Source: an uncultured Bacteroidales bacterium (GTDB taxonomy: Bacteria; Bacteroidota; Bacteroidia; Bacteroidales; Lentimicrobiaceae). From it: 6,435 nt of DNA. Location of the stretch: the NCBI GenBank assembly GCA_937864935.1, contig CALMDN010000569.1:1-6435 (forward strand), given 5' to 3'. How positions within the stretch are numbered: the stretch's first letter is position 1; every line of letters begins with the position of its first letter. The notes under the pieces are model-generated. The model made no database searches. It was not told the origin of the DNA and worked only from the letters and a program-made list of their open reading frames with translations. Below, in pieces: positions 1 through 5,960 of this stretch. Position numbers and translations under genes: made by a program.

Positions 1-2
1 TG

Positions 3-1220
3 TTTAAAGGCACGAATCTCTGGATTCTTGTTTTTGCCATTATCATCGCCTCGGTAGGCCTGAACATGAATTCCACAGCTGTCATCATCGGAGCCATGCT
101 GATTTCACCACTTATGGGACCCATCAATGGGATTGGGTACAGCATAGCAACCTATAATTTCCCCCTGCTGCGCAAGGCTCTCAAGAATTTCGGCTTCGCC
201 GTGGGAGCCAGTCTCGTTGCTTCAACTACCTACTTTATCATCAGTCCGGTATCCACCGCCCATTCGGAATTGCTGGCACGAACCAGTCCCACCATCTACG
301 ATGTAATAATTGCGCTGTTTGGCGGGCTGGCCGGAATTGTTGCAATGAGCAGCAGACAAAAAGGCAATGTGATTCCCGGGGTGGCGATAGCCACGGCTCT
401 TATGCCACCGCTTTGCACTGCCGGATACGGACTGGCTACCGCTCAGCTACAGTTCTTTTTCGGGGCCTTTTATCTGTTCACGATCAATATGGTATTTATC
501 GCGCTTGCTTCTCTGGTAGTATCGCGCCTGCTGAAATTCCCGATCACAGACCTGGTTGACAAGGCCAGAAAAAAAAATGTGAACAGGGTCATTTCAGTGG
601 TGATTACCATTACCCTTATCCCGAGTATCTATTTTGGTTACAATCTGGTACAGCAGGAAAAGTTCACCGAACAATCGGCCCGCTTCATCAGGAGTATCAT
701 CTCTTTTGAGGGCAGATACCTGATCGATTACGAAACCAAGGCACCAAACCGCGAAATTTCCCTGGTTTTCGGGGGTAACCTTCTTTCGGCAGCGGACAAA
801 CTTCAGCTAGAAAAACGTCTGTCTGACTTTTCATTGGAAGACACCAGGCTGCGGATCGAACAGGGTTTCGATACTGAAGGGGAAGAAAGAACGGAAAAAG
901 AGCGGGTAAGGGCTGAAGTTAACCGGCTCACAGCCATGCTTAACTTTGAACGACAGGTCAATGACAGCATCAGGCTCAGAAAGGAAACCGGAAAGACTCT
1001 GCTGGCCGAACTGAAAACCATTTTTCCTGAAATCTCCGGATGTGCCTTTGCTGAAACTTCAGGGTTTTCGATTGAGGGAGCTCAGCCTGTTGACCTTGCC
1101 CTGGTGAGCATCTCTTCAACTTCAGCGATCAGCAAAGCTGACAAAGAGAAAATCAGCAACTGGATTTCACAGCGTACCGGAGCAGATTCTGTTAAAGTGA
1201 TGTTTGAAGAAAGAAAATAA
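3..1220 (+). CDS. DUF389 / TIGR00341-type multi-pass membrane protein, 5' end cut by window edge
   Basis: The reading frame is open to the left edge and encodes 405 visible residues, ending at TAA. The ATG at 66 is internal: the codons before it (FKGTNLWILVFAIIIASVGLN) already form the conserved first membrane segment of the family, so the true start lies upstream. Family hallmarks are seen in order: GAMLISPLMGPI (visible residues 30-41), GNVIPGVAIATALMPPLCTA (121-140) and FYLFTINM (156-163). About six or seven hydrophobic segments lie between residues 7 and 213. A soluble tail of about 190 residues follows, with a charged, probably helical stretch (about 290-335) between two segments of mixed strand and helix character. 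The biochemical function of DUF389 proteins is not established, and transport or sensing would be guesswork. It converges on the OstA-like gene with 47 bases between the stops. Family assignment is very secure; role is unknown. Confidence 0.93.
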   Translation, partial: FKGTNLWILVFAIIIASVGLNMNSTAVIIGAMLISPLMGPINGIGYSIATYNFPLLRKALKNFGFAVGASLVASTTYFIISPVSTAHSELLARTSPTIYDVIIALFGGLAGIVAMSSRQKGNVIPGVAIATALMPPLCTAGYGLATAQLQFFFGAFYLFTINMVFIALASLVVSRLLKFPITDLVDKARKKNVNRVISVVITITLIPSIYFGYNLVQQEKFTEQSARFIRSIISFEGRYLIDYETKAPNREISLVFGGNLLSAADKLQLEKRLSDFSLEDTRLRIEQGFDTEGEERTEKERVRAEVNRLTAMLNFERQVNDSIRLRKETGKTLLAELKTIFPEISGCAFAETSGFSIEGAQPVDLALVSISSTSAISKADKEKISNWISQRTGADSVKVMFEERK

Positions 1221-1267
1221 TGCAGCGGCAGCACATTGCCCCGACAGGACCACTGCAGGTCAAGCGG
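1221..1267. other. Convergent intergenic gap without a recognisable terminator
   Basis: These 47 bases separate the stop codons of the DUF389 gene (plus) and the OstA-like gene (minus). I see only a weak GGCA/TGCC pairing near 1227-1240 and no T-tract on either strand. Transcripts from both sides may therefore run into the opposite gene, or end by a factor-dependent route that leaves no visible signature. Confidence 0.5.
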
Positions 1268-2773
1268 TTACCAGACGAAAATATCTTCCCGCTTCATTGG
1301 CCGGCGGTCACCCAGCCACCGAAAATCCTTGAGCAGGCGGTCGGCTTCACTCAGTTCACCTTCAGGATACAACACCGCTTCCGGTTTCTGAATGTAGACA
1401 ATCTGCTGCATCTTCTTGTCCCTGAGCCGTATCGACATATCGCTTGAGAAAGCCTTGTTGATGCCTGTGAGGGTTCCATCATCCTCCCGAACCCAGTAGA
1501 TTGTTTCTGAATTCCCGGTTACCTTGAGTGCTGTTAACTCATTGTCAACAAAATAGCCGGTAATATTTCTTCCTTTTATCTGGTTGAATCCCGTTCCAAG
1601 GGTATCTCTTGAGATGATGAAACCTGTATTGTAGAGGTATAGGTTCTTAATTTTCTTGTTGGCAGTGGTAACATGGATAGAGTCAGCGGTAAGCTGGTTT
1701 TCGTCGGTCCACAATACCGGCGAGCCCAGCATCCGCATGGTCGAATCGCGGAAGGTATATACCAGGGAATCGGACATGCCCTGGATATCGGTTCTGAAAT
1801 ATTTTACATGGTAATAGGCGAAAACCTCTTTGGTATTGCGGGCTGAATCGAACGTAGCCCGGAGAGTGTCGGCATGAAGAAAAAGGGTATCGGCTTTTTC
1901 GAGGAACAGAGCCTCGGGTTTCTGCGTAATCATGGTGTAGCCCAGTGCTTTGCTGTAACGGGCGTACTGACCATGGATGATGATGTCCTGCACGGTATCC
2001 GTAACAACGATATTGCGGAATGCTTCGCCAAAACCATCTTTCCGCTCGTAATATAGGCTGTCGCCGGTGAGTACCTGATCCCCGTTTTTGACCCGGGCAT
2101 TCTCATTGAATTCAGAGATATCGGTAACAGTATTGTACCATCCGTTCTCCGCATAAATGTCAGTATCTTCTCCCTTTATGGTGGTGGGCCCCCTGAACCA
2201 GGAGATTTTGCTGCGTGTGTTGTATCGCAGGGTATCACAGTTCATCACATAATCGGGGTTAACCAGCACGACATCGTCCTTGAAAAAGAAGTCCTTGGTA
2301 TTGGTATGGTAATAACCCCTGCGGCTGTCGAGGGTGTTGTCGTCGTTGATGATGTGACCTCCGGTAAGGTAGTAGGCTATCTCAGTATTGCGGTCGAAAA
2401 CCAGCTTGTTGGTTGTAAGAACCGTTTGATTGTCAACCAGTTTAACGTGGTCAAAAACCTCTGCAATCCGGGTTTCGCCGCTGTAGTAGATGGAATCACC
2501 ATACAGGTTGAGGGTATCGCTGGCTTTGATTCTCACTTTGCTATATGCCTTCACGCTGTTGGTAACATTGTTGAGGTGGGCCGAATCGCAGTACAGGTAA
2601 GCTCCGTCGTGCTCAAACACTGCATTGCCCAGGATGCGCTGAATGTCGGGCCCCAGCCGTTTGTCATAACTCATCAGGTCGGCCTGCACCAGCCTGATTT
2701 TACGGGTTTGCTGAGCGGTTGCTGTAACCGCAACCAACATCAATAAAGAAAAGCAGAACAGTTTACTGCGCAT
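1268..2773 (-). CDS. OstA-like (LptA/LptD N-domain family) exported protein, probable lipopolysaccharide transport
   Basis: The 501-residue protein starts at ATG 2773 with a clear type I signal peptide: basic MRSK, a hydrophobic core at residues 5-16, and likely cleavage near ATA-QQ (residues 18-22). There is no lipobox cysteine, so a periplasmic soluble protein is expected. The mature part is almost entirely beta-strand with recurring Asp-(Thr/Ser)-(Leu/Ile) turns: SDTLNLYGDS (85-94), NCDTLRYN (178-185), TGDSLYY (236-242), KADTLFLHADTLRA (293-306) and LTADSIHV (361-368). This pattern is typical of the open beta-jellyroll of LptA and the LptD N-domain, which bridges lipopolysaccharide across the periplasm. 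The length and the C-terminal FRWLGDRRP...DIF ending match the long OstA-like proteins of Bacteroidota. No beta-barrel half of LptD is present, so an LptA-like bridge is more likely than the outer-membrane translocon. The gene has its own candidate promoter and appears monocistronic here. Confidence 0.9.
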   Translation of the reverse strand: MRSKLFCFSLLMLVAVTATAQQTRKIRLVQADLMSYDKRLGPDIQRILGNAVFEHDGAYLYCDSAHLNNVTNSVKAYSKVRIKASDTLNLYGDSIYYSGETRIAEVFDHVKLVDNQTVLTTNKLVFDRNTEIAYYLTGGHIINDDNTLDSRRGYYHTNTKDFFFKDDVVLVNPDYVMNCDTLRYNTRSKISWFRGPTTIKGEDTDIYAENGWYNTVTDISEFNENARVKNGDQVLTGDSLYYERKDGFGEAFRNIVVTDTVQDIIIHGQYARYSKALGYTMITQKPEALFLEKADTLFLHADTLRATFDSARNTKEVFAYYHVKYFRTDIQGMSDSLVYTFRDSTMRMLGSPVLWTDENQLTADSIHVTTANKKIKNLYLYNTGFIISRDTLGTGFNQIKGRNITGYFVDNELTALKVTGNSETIYWVREDDGTLTGINKAFSSDMSIRLRDKKMQQIVYIQKPEAVLYPEGELSEADRLLKDFRWLGDRRPMKREDIFVW

Positions 2774-2795
2774 AAAAGAGGTGCCTTGACGCCTG

Positions 2796-2803
2796 CAAAA
2801 CTA
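2796..2803 (-). promoter_or_regulatory. Candidate Bacteroidota -7 promoter box for the OstA-like gene
   Basis: Read on the minus strand the bases are TAGTTTTG, a full match to the Bacteroidota -7 consensus TAnnTTTG. It lies 22 bases before the ATG at 2773, which would leave a short leader of roughly 15-18 bases. No clear TTG-type -33 element sits at the usual distance upstream. Its place between the preceding operon's terminator and the start codon supports it, but an eight-base match alone is modest evidence. Confidence 0.5.
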
Positions 2804-2823
2804 ACAAAAAACGGGCCAGCCGG

Positions 2824-2864
2824 ATTAAAAAAAGCGGTGTTCTGCACCACAGCCACACCGCTTT
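2824..2864 (-). terminator. Intrinsic terminator of the thioredoxin-like / small membrane protein operon
   Basis: Read on the minus strand, a perfect 10-base-pair stem AAAGCGGTGT / ACACCGCTTT (2864-2855 with 2840-2831) closes a 14-base loop and runs into a tract of seven T (2833-2827). It begins 22 bases after the stop codon of the 77-residue gene. There is also a short A-run before the stem on this strand, but the long T-tract and the position favour termination of the minus-strand operon. It insulates the OstA-like gene from read-through. Confidence 0.88.
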
Positions 2865-2886
2865 ATTGAATCAGGACCAGAAGGTA

Positions 2887-3120
2887 TTACTTTCCGGAGC
2901 CTTTTTTCTCCAGGGCATCCAGGCGGTCGTTGGCCGAATGTACCATCATGATAAATCTGATAAAAGGCAGGGCAATGAACAACAGTCCGACCGAAAGGAT
3001 CAGGCTGGTCCAGTTACTGCTTAAGGCGCTGAGGATAATGCCGGTAATGGCAGCCAAAATGGCAATGATGGCTCCGGGAACGCCCATCGGGCAGCGCAAA
3101 GGTTGTTTTTCTGTACTCAT
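2887..3120 (-). CDS. Small protein with two membrane spans, translationally coupled to the thioredoxin-like gene
   Basis: The 77-residue protein has a short polar N-terminus with a single cysteine (Cys10, in LRCPMG), two hydrophobic segments at about residues 14-34 and 38-59, and a charged helical tail (SANDRLDALEKKGSGK). The loop between the spans is short and uncharged (SSNWTS) while both ends carry basic residues. By the positive-inside rule both ends should be cytoplasmic. The ATG at 3120 overlaps the TGA of the upstream gene as ATGA and has only weak ribosome-binding sequence, so translation is probably coupled to that gene. I do not recognise a named family. The position in a tight operon, a defined terminator after it and sensible protein composition make it a real gene. 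Confidence 0.8.
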   Translation of the reverse strand: MSTEKQPLRCPMGVPGAIIAILAAITGIILSALSSNWTSLILSVGLLFIALPFIRFIMMVHSANDRLDALEKKGSGK

Positions 3121-3374
3121 AGGTTTGTTTTTAAGATTAAGGTAAGTTCCTTTTCCGACAATGCGGTTCTGGCAACCACCTTCCCATCAATGAGCAAAGT
3201 GGGCGCTGAGTGTATGTTGTTTCTGAGGCTTTTCAGGTATCCCATGGGGGAAGCGGCAGAAATTTCCTTAAAGCTATATTTATCAGCAAATTCAGGTAGT
3301 ACTTCCTGTATCACTTTTTTGAGGGCAAGGCAATGCGGGCAGGCGGGGGTAGTATACAATTCGAGTTTTCTCAT
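3117..3374 (-). CDS. Small thioredoxin/glutaredoxin-fold protein with CPHC active site
   Basis: The 85-residue protein is a minimal thioredoxin fold. A first strand (KLELYTT) leads into the CPHC motif at Cys12-Cys15 at the start of a helix, followed by a middle strand (YSFKEI). A conserved SAPTLLIDGKVV segment holds the expected cis-proline (Pro58) before a strand pair, and the protein ends in a C-terminal helix (SEKELTLIL). CPHC is the dipeptide arrangement of DsbA, but there is no signal peptide, so it should act in the cytoplasm as a disulfide reductase, oxidase or redox relay. Length is that of glutaredoxin-like proteins. It starts at ATG 3374 without an evident Shine-Dalgarno sequence and is the first gene of a two-gene operon with the 77-residue membrane protein. 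The physiological partner is not evident from the sequence. Confidence 0.87.
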   Translation of the reverse strand: MRKLELYTTPACPHCLALKKVIQEVLPEFADKYSFKEISAASPMGYLKSLRNNIHSAPTLLIDGKVVARTALSEKELTLILKTNL

Positions 3375-3537
3375 TAAACAGGGGGGTATTTCATGCCGGA
3401 AACCAATTGCGGCGTCCCGGCAGGCTTCTCACGATGCTTGTGGTTAACAGCTCAGGCATCAATTTGTTTGTCAAAAGCGATATGCTTATCTGAAATTTAT
3501 TAACCGATGGATAATATCCGGCATTCAGCACCTCTGG

Positions 3538-3553
3538 AATATAATATAATATA
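3538..3553. repeat. Short AT tandem repeat (AATAT, just over three copies)
   Basis: AATAT is repeated three times head to tail plus one extra base. It may add local flexibility or be part of a promoter, and it contains a TATAAT-like string. A chance origin in AT-rich DNA is just as possible. Confidence 0.55.
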
Positions 3554-3629
3554 CTGATTCAGTGATTATAACAAATGTTTTCTAATATTTCAGGGCATTT
3601 GAAACATTTAAAGAAAATGAAGACCATTC

Positions 3630-3642
3630 AAGATTAAATCTT
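3630..3642. promoter_or_regulatory. Candidate palindromic operator upstream of the NfeD-flotillin operon
   Basis: AAGATT and AATCTT form perfect 6-base inverted arms around one A. The site lies about 70 bases before the ATG at 3714, a plausible distance for a regulator acting on this promoter. AT-only arms of this size arise by chance fairly often, so this is a weak call. Confidence 0.25.
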
Positions 3643-3713
3643 CTTAAATTGCACATCTGTAATAGTGTGGCTGCCCTTATTCAATCATTTATTCTACTTA
3701 ATTGCCCGATTCT

Positions 3714-4280
3714 ATGGAAGTATTTCAAACCCTTGAACCACTGCTTAAAACATTCTGGTTTGTGGCCATTCCCACCAGTCTGGTATTTATTGTTCAGACT
3801 GTTATGACCTTTATGGGAGCCGATGCAACCGACGGGGCTGATGCTGATTTCGACAGCAACCTGAGCGGCACGGATGCCCCCTTCCAGCTTTTTTCGCTGC
3901 GCAACCTCATCAACTTTTTGTTGGGGTTCAGCTGGACCGGCATCTCTTTCTACAACACCATAGATAACCGCATCATACTGATCCTGGTTTCGCTGGCTGT
4001 GGGTTGCCTTTTCGTATTTCTCTTTTTTCTGATCATCAGCCAGGTTCAGCGTCTTGCCGAGGACAATTCATTCAGGTACAGCAATACCATCGGCAGAACC
4101 GCTGAAGTTTACCTTGCAATCCCCGAAAAAATGCAAGGAAAAGGTAAAGTGCTGATCAGTATCAACGGGGCCATTCATGAACTGGATGCCATGACCGGGC
4201 AGGAGAAGCTGGCCGCCGGAAGCGTGGTTAAAGTTATCAGTATAGAAAGTGAAAGTATATTAATCGTTGAAAAAATCTGA
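3714..4280 (+). CDS. NfeD-like membrane protein with C-terminal OB-fold, flotillin partner
   Basis: I prefer ATG 3714 (188 residues) over the in-frame TTG at 3702, because ATG is available and the four extra residues (MPDS) add nothing recognisable. Neither start has a Shine-Dalgarno sequence. Three hydrophobic segments are visible at about residues 14-35, 60-80 and 87-109. An acidic, non-hydrophobic loop (GADATDGADADFDSNLSG, 35-52) separates the first two. After the third span comes a domain at about 125-188 with the NfeD OB-fold pattern: NTIGRTAEVYLAI, then GKGKVLISINGAIHELDA, then a final AAGSVVKVISIESESILIV. This is the short NfeD class without the ClpP-like protease domain. In such pairs (for example YuaF with YuaG in Bacillus subtilis) it works with flotillin in membrane microdomains. 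The flotillin gene follows after only five bases, so the two are co-transcribed and probably form a complex. Confidence 0.88.
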   Translation: MEVFQTLEPLLKTFWFVAIPTSLVFIVQTVMTFMGADATDGADADFDSNLSGTDAPFQLFSLRNLINFLLGFSWTGISFYNTIDNRIILILVSLAVGCLFVFLFFLIISQVQRLAEDNSFRYSNTIGRTAEVYLAIPEKMQGKGKVLISINGAIHELDAMTGQEKLAAGSVVKVISIESESILIVEKI

Positions 4281-4285
4281 ACTTT

Positions 4286-5794
4286 ATGTTAACACCCATT
4301 GCCATTATTGTTGTTGCCGCAGTTGTGTTCTTTGTAACCATTTCTGCGCTGGTTTCCAGGTATAAACGTTGTCCGTCTGACAAAATTCTGGTCGTTTACG
4401 GCCGAACAGGAGGAACTTCAGCCAGGTGCATCCACGGAGGCGGTGCATTTATCTGGCCGGTTATTCAGGACTATGCTTTTCTTGACCTCAAACCATTGTC
4501 CATTGAGGCAAATCTCACCAATGCACTCAGTCGTCAGAACATCAGGGTAGATGTCCCCTGCCGCTTTACCATCGCCATTTCAACCGAAAGCGACAGTATG
4601 AATACCGCCGCAGAAAGGTTGCTGGGATTATCATCTGAGCAGATACAGGAACTGGCAAAGGATATCCTGTTTGGCCAGCTTCGTCTGGTAATTGCCACCA
4701 TGACCATCGAAGAAATCAATTCCGACCGTGATAAGTTTCTTGACAATATCTCCAAAAATGTTGACAGTGAGCTCAAGAAAATCGGGCTAAAGCTGATCAA
4801 TGTCAATGTAACCGACATCAAGGATGAGTCGGGATACATTGAAGCCCTGGGAAAAGAAGCCGCAGCAAAAGCGATCAACGAAGCCAAAATAAGTGTGGCA
4901 GAGCAGGAAAAGATCGGGGAAACCGGAAAGGCCATGGCAGATCGTGAAAAAGACACCCAGATCGCCGAAACACACCGCGATCGTGATGTAAAGATTGCGA
5001 ATACGGAGAAAGACCGTGAAATCAGCATTGCCTCAGCCAAAAAGGATGAATCTATTGGTAAGGCTGAAGCTGACCGGGATATGAGGGTCAAGACTTCTGA
5101 AGCCAATGCCATCGCCATCAAGGGTGAGAATGAAGCGAAAATTGCCATCGCCCAGTCAGAAGCCCTTCGCCGTGAGAAGGAAGCCGAAGCCTTACGCATC
5201 GCCATGGCTTCTGAAAAGGTACAGCAGGCCAAGGCACTGGAAGAAGCCTATCAGGCTGAGAAACAAGCCGAAACCGCAAGGGCTGAGCGCGAGCGGTCAA
5301 CCCAGAATGCCAACATCGTGGTGCCTGCTGAGATTGCAAAACAAAGGGCCATCATCGATGCGGAAGCCGAAGCCGAAAGCATCAGGTTACATGCCAAAGG
5401 AGAGGCCGATGCCATCTTTGCGAAAATGGAAGCCGAAGCCAAAGGATTGATTGAAATACTGACCAAACAGGCCGAAGGTTACCGCGAGGTGGTTGATGCT
5501 GCCGGTGGAGATCCGACAAAAGCCTTCCAGTTACTGTTGATTGAAAAGCTCCCTGAACTGGTCAAAACACAGGTTGAAGCCGTTAAAAACATCAAGATCG
5601 ATAAGATTACCGTCTGGGATTCGGGCAATGGGGAGAACGGAAACGGTTCCACAGCCAATTTTGTATCGGGCATGATGAAAACCGTACCTCCGCTCAACGA
5701 CCTTTTCAATATGGCCGGACTGAATTTACCTTCATTTCTGAAAGGGGCTGATGATCAGAATCCACCGGAAACAAAAGAGAAAAAGGCTGAATAA
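4286..5794 (+). CDS. floT: Flotillin (FloT/YuaG type), SPFH-domain scaffold of membrane microdomains
   Basis: The 502-residue protein starts at ATG 4286 with an N-terminal membrane anchor (about residues 3-23). Then follows the flotillin signature RYKRCPSDKILVVYGR...CIHGGGAFIWPVIQDY (25-63). The SPFH/PHB domain runs to about residue 200 (LSRQNIRVDVPCRFTIAIST, QIQELAKDILFGQLRL, NVNVTDIKDESGY). A long helical region rich in Glu, Ala, Lys and Arg covers about 195-395. It begins with regular 11-residue units (209-274) and later has EA-rich segments. The C-terminal flotillin motif is GGDPTKAFQLLLIEKLPELV...IDKITVWDSGNGE, and a Gly/Asn-rich and Pro-containing tail follows. Flotillins oligomerise into membrane-attached cages and scaffold signalling, secretion or protease complexes. 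The gene is the second of the NfeD-flotillin operon and is followed by a strong terminator. The family call is very secure. The gene symbol rests on similarity to the Bacillus protein, and orthology in this phylum is an inference. Confidence 0.94.
   Translation: MLTPIAIIVVAAVVFFVTISALVSRYKRCPSDKILVVYGRTGGTSARCIHGGGAFIWPVIQDYAFLDLKPLSIEANLTNALSRQNIRVDVPCRFTIAISTESDSMNTAAERLLGLSSEQIQELAKDILFGQLRLVIATMTIEEINSDRDKFLDNISKNVDSELKKIGLKLINVNVTDIKDESGYIEALGKEAAAKAINEAKISVAEQEKIGETGKAMADREKDTQIAETHRDRDVKIANTEKDREISIASAKKDESIGKAEADRDMRVKTSEANAIAIKGENEAKIAIAQSEALRREKEAEALRIAMASEKVQQAKALEEAYQAEKQAETARAERERSTQNANIVVPAEIAKQRAIIDAEAEAESIRLHAKGEADAIFAKMEAEAKGLIEILTKQAEGYREVVDAAGGDPTKAFQLLLIEKLPELVKTQVEAVKNIKIDKITVWDSGNGENGNGSTANFVSGMMKTVPPLNDLFNMAGLNLPSFLKGADDQNPPETKEKKAE
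4910..5107 (+). repeat. Six hendecad (11-residue) coding repeats in the flotillin helical region
   Basis: Residues 209-274 align as six gapless units of 11: KIGETGKAMAD, REKDTQIAETH, RDRDVKIANTE, KDREISIASAK, KDESIGKAEAD and RDMRVKTSEAN. The shared pattern is a basic residue at position 1, acidic residues near 2-4, a beta-branched or small residue at 5, and often Ile or Lys then Ala at 7-8. A weaker seventh unit may follow. Eleven-residue periodicity favours a straight or slightly right-handed helical bundle, as in the helical walls of SPFH cages. The DNA copies have diverged, so the repeat is kept at protein level. Confidence 0.75.
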
Positions 5795-5828
5795 CCTGAA
5801 CAGGTAAACCTTACATCCACCAGTCCTC

Positions 5829-5860
5829 AAGGCCTGCATCCCGTGCAGGCCTTACTTTTT
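5829..5860 (+). terminator. Intrinsic terminator of the NfeD-flotillin operon
   Basis: A perfect 10-base-pair stem, AAGGCCTGCA (5829-5838) with TGCAGGCCTT (5844-5853), encloses a five-base loop TCCCG. It is followed by ACTTTTT (5854-5860). It starts 34 bases after the flotillin stop codon. There is no T-tract on the other side, so it acts on plus-strand transcripts only. The T-tract can also pair with AAAAGTA at 5865-5871, as a second, weaker AT-only hairpin. Confidence 0.92.
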
Positions 5861-5902
5861 CTTCAAAAGTAGAAAAGGGAATAACTTCTGACCAACAGGA
5901 GC

Positions 5903-5916
5903 GTTGAAAATTCAAC
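5903..5916. repeat. Short inverted repeat GTTGAA-AA-TTCAAC
   Basis: Perfect 6-base arms with a two-base spacer lie in the gap between the flotillin terminator and the 3' end of the AbiEii-like gene. For a minus-strand transcript it lies downstream of the stop codon but has no T-tract, so it is not a convincing terminator. It may be incidental. The rest of the gap shows nothing recognisable. Confidence 0.35.
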
Positions 5917-5960
5917 CAGAAACACCATTCAAAAACAGAGGCAAGTGCACATCAGGCCGC

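Larger units (their letters stand above)
3375..3713. other. Divergent AT-rich intergenic region between the thioredoxin-like and NfeD-flotillin operons
   Basis: This 339-base stretch holds no convincing gene on either strand. It must carry the promoters of both divergent operons, yet I find no exact TAnnTTTG box on either strand. The half nearer the NfeD gene is strongly AT-rich and holds a 5-base tandem repeat (3538-3553), a small ACTG-ATT-CAGT palindrome (3553-3563) and an AAGATT-A-AATCTT palindrome (3630-3642). The half nearer the thioredoxin-like gene is of ordinary composition. A small RNA cannot be excluded, but I see no terminator-like hairpin that would define one. Confidence 0.6.

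Noticed and set aside
66..68. ATG at 66 as start of the DUF389 gene
   Set aside because: The upstream codons in frame encode the conserved first membrane segment of the family and run open to the window edge.
2306..2746. 146-codon plus-strand open frame opposite the OstA-like gene
   Set aside because: Valine-rich composition with no signal or fold pattern, lying fully inside a well supported gene on the other strand; it reads as the antisense of Asp/Asn/Thr-rich codons.
3103..3447. 114-codon plus-strand open frame across the thioredoxin-like gene
   Set aside because: It is antisense to the CPHC gene, which has a clear fold and active site, and its product shows no recognisable pattern.
3572..3579. 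Minus-strand AACATTTG as -7 box for the thioredoxin-like operon
   Set aside because: It has one mismatch to TAnnTTTG in a conserved position, lies about 200 bases from the start codon, and has no clear -33 partner.
3702..3713. TTG at 3702 as start of the NfeD-like gene
   Set aside because: An in-frame ATG lies four codons later, no ribosome-binding sequence favours the TTG, and the extra residues are not recognisable family sequence.
4534..5232. 232-codon open frame antisense to the flotillin gene
   Set aside because: It is Ser/Ala-rich with no domain pattern and lies opposite the repeat-rich flotillin coding region, whose Glu/Lys/Ala codon bias removes stops from the antisense frame.
5106..5450. 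114-codon plus-strand open frame inside the flotillin gene
   Set aside because: It is a +1-type shadow of the coiled-coil region with a Pro/Lys/Arg-rich low-complexity product and no independent start signal.
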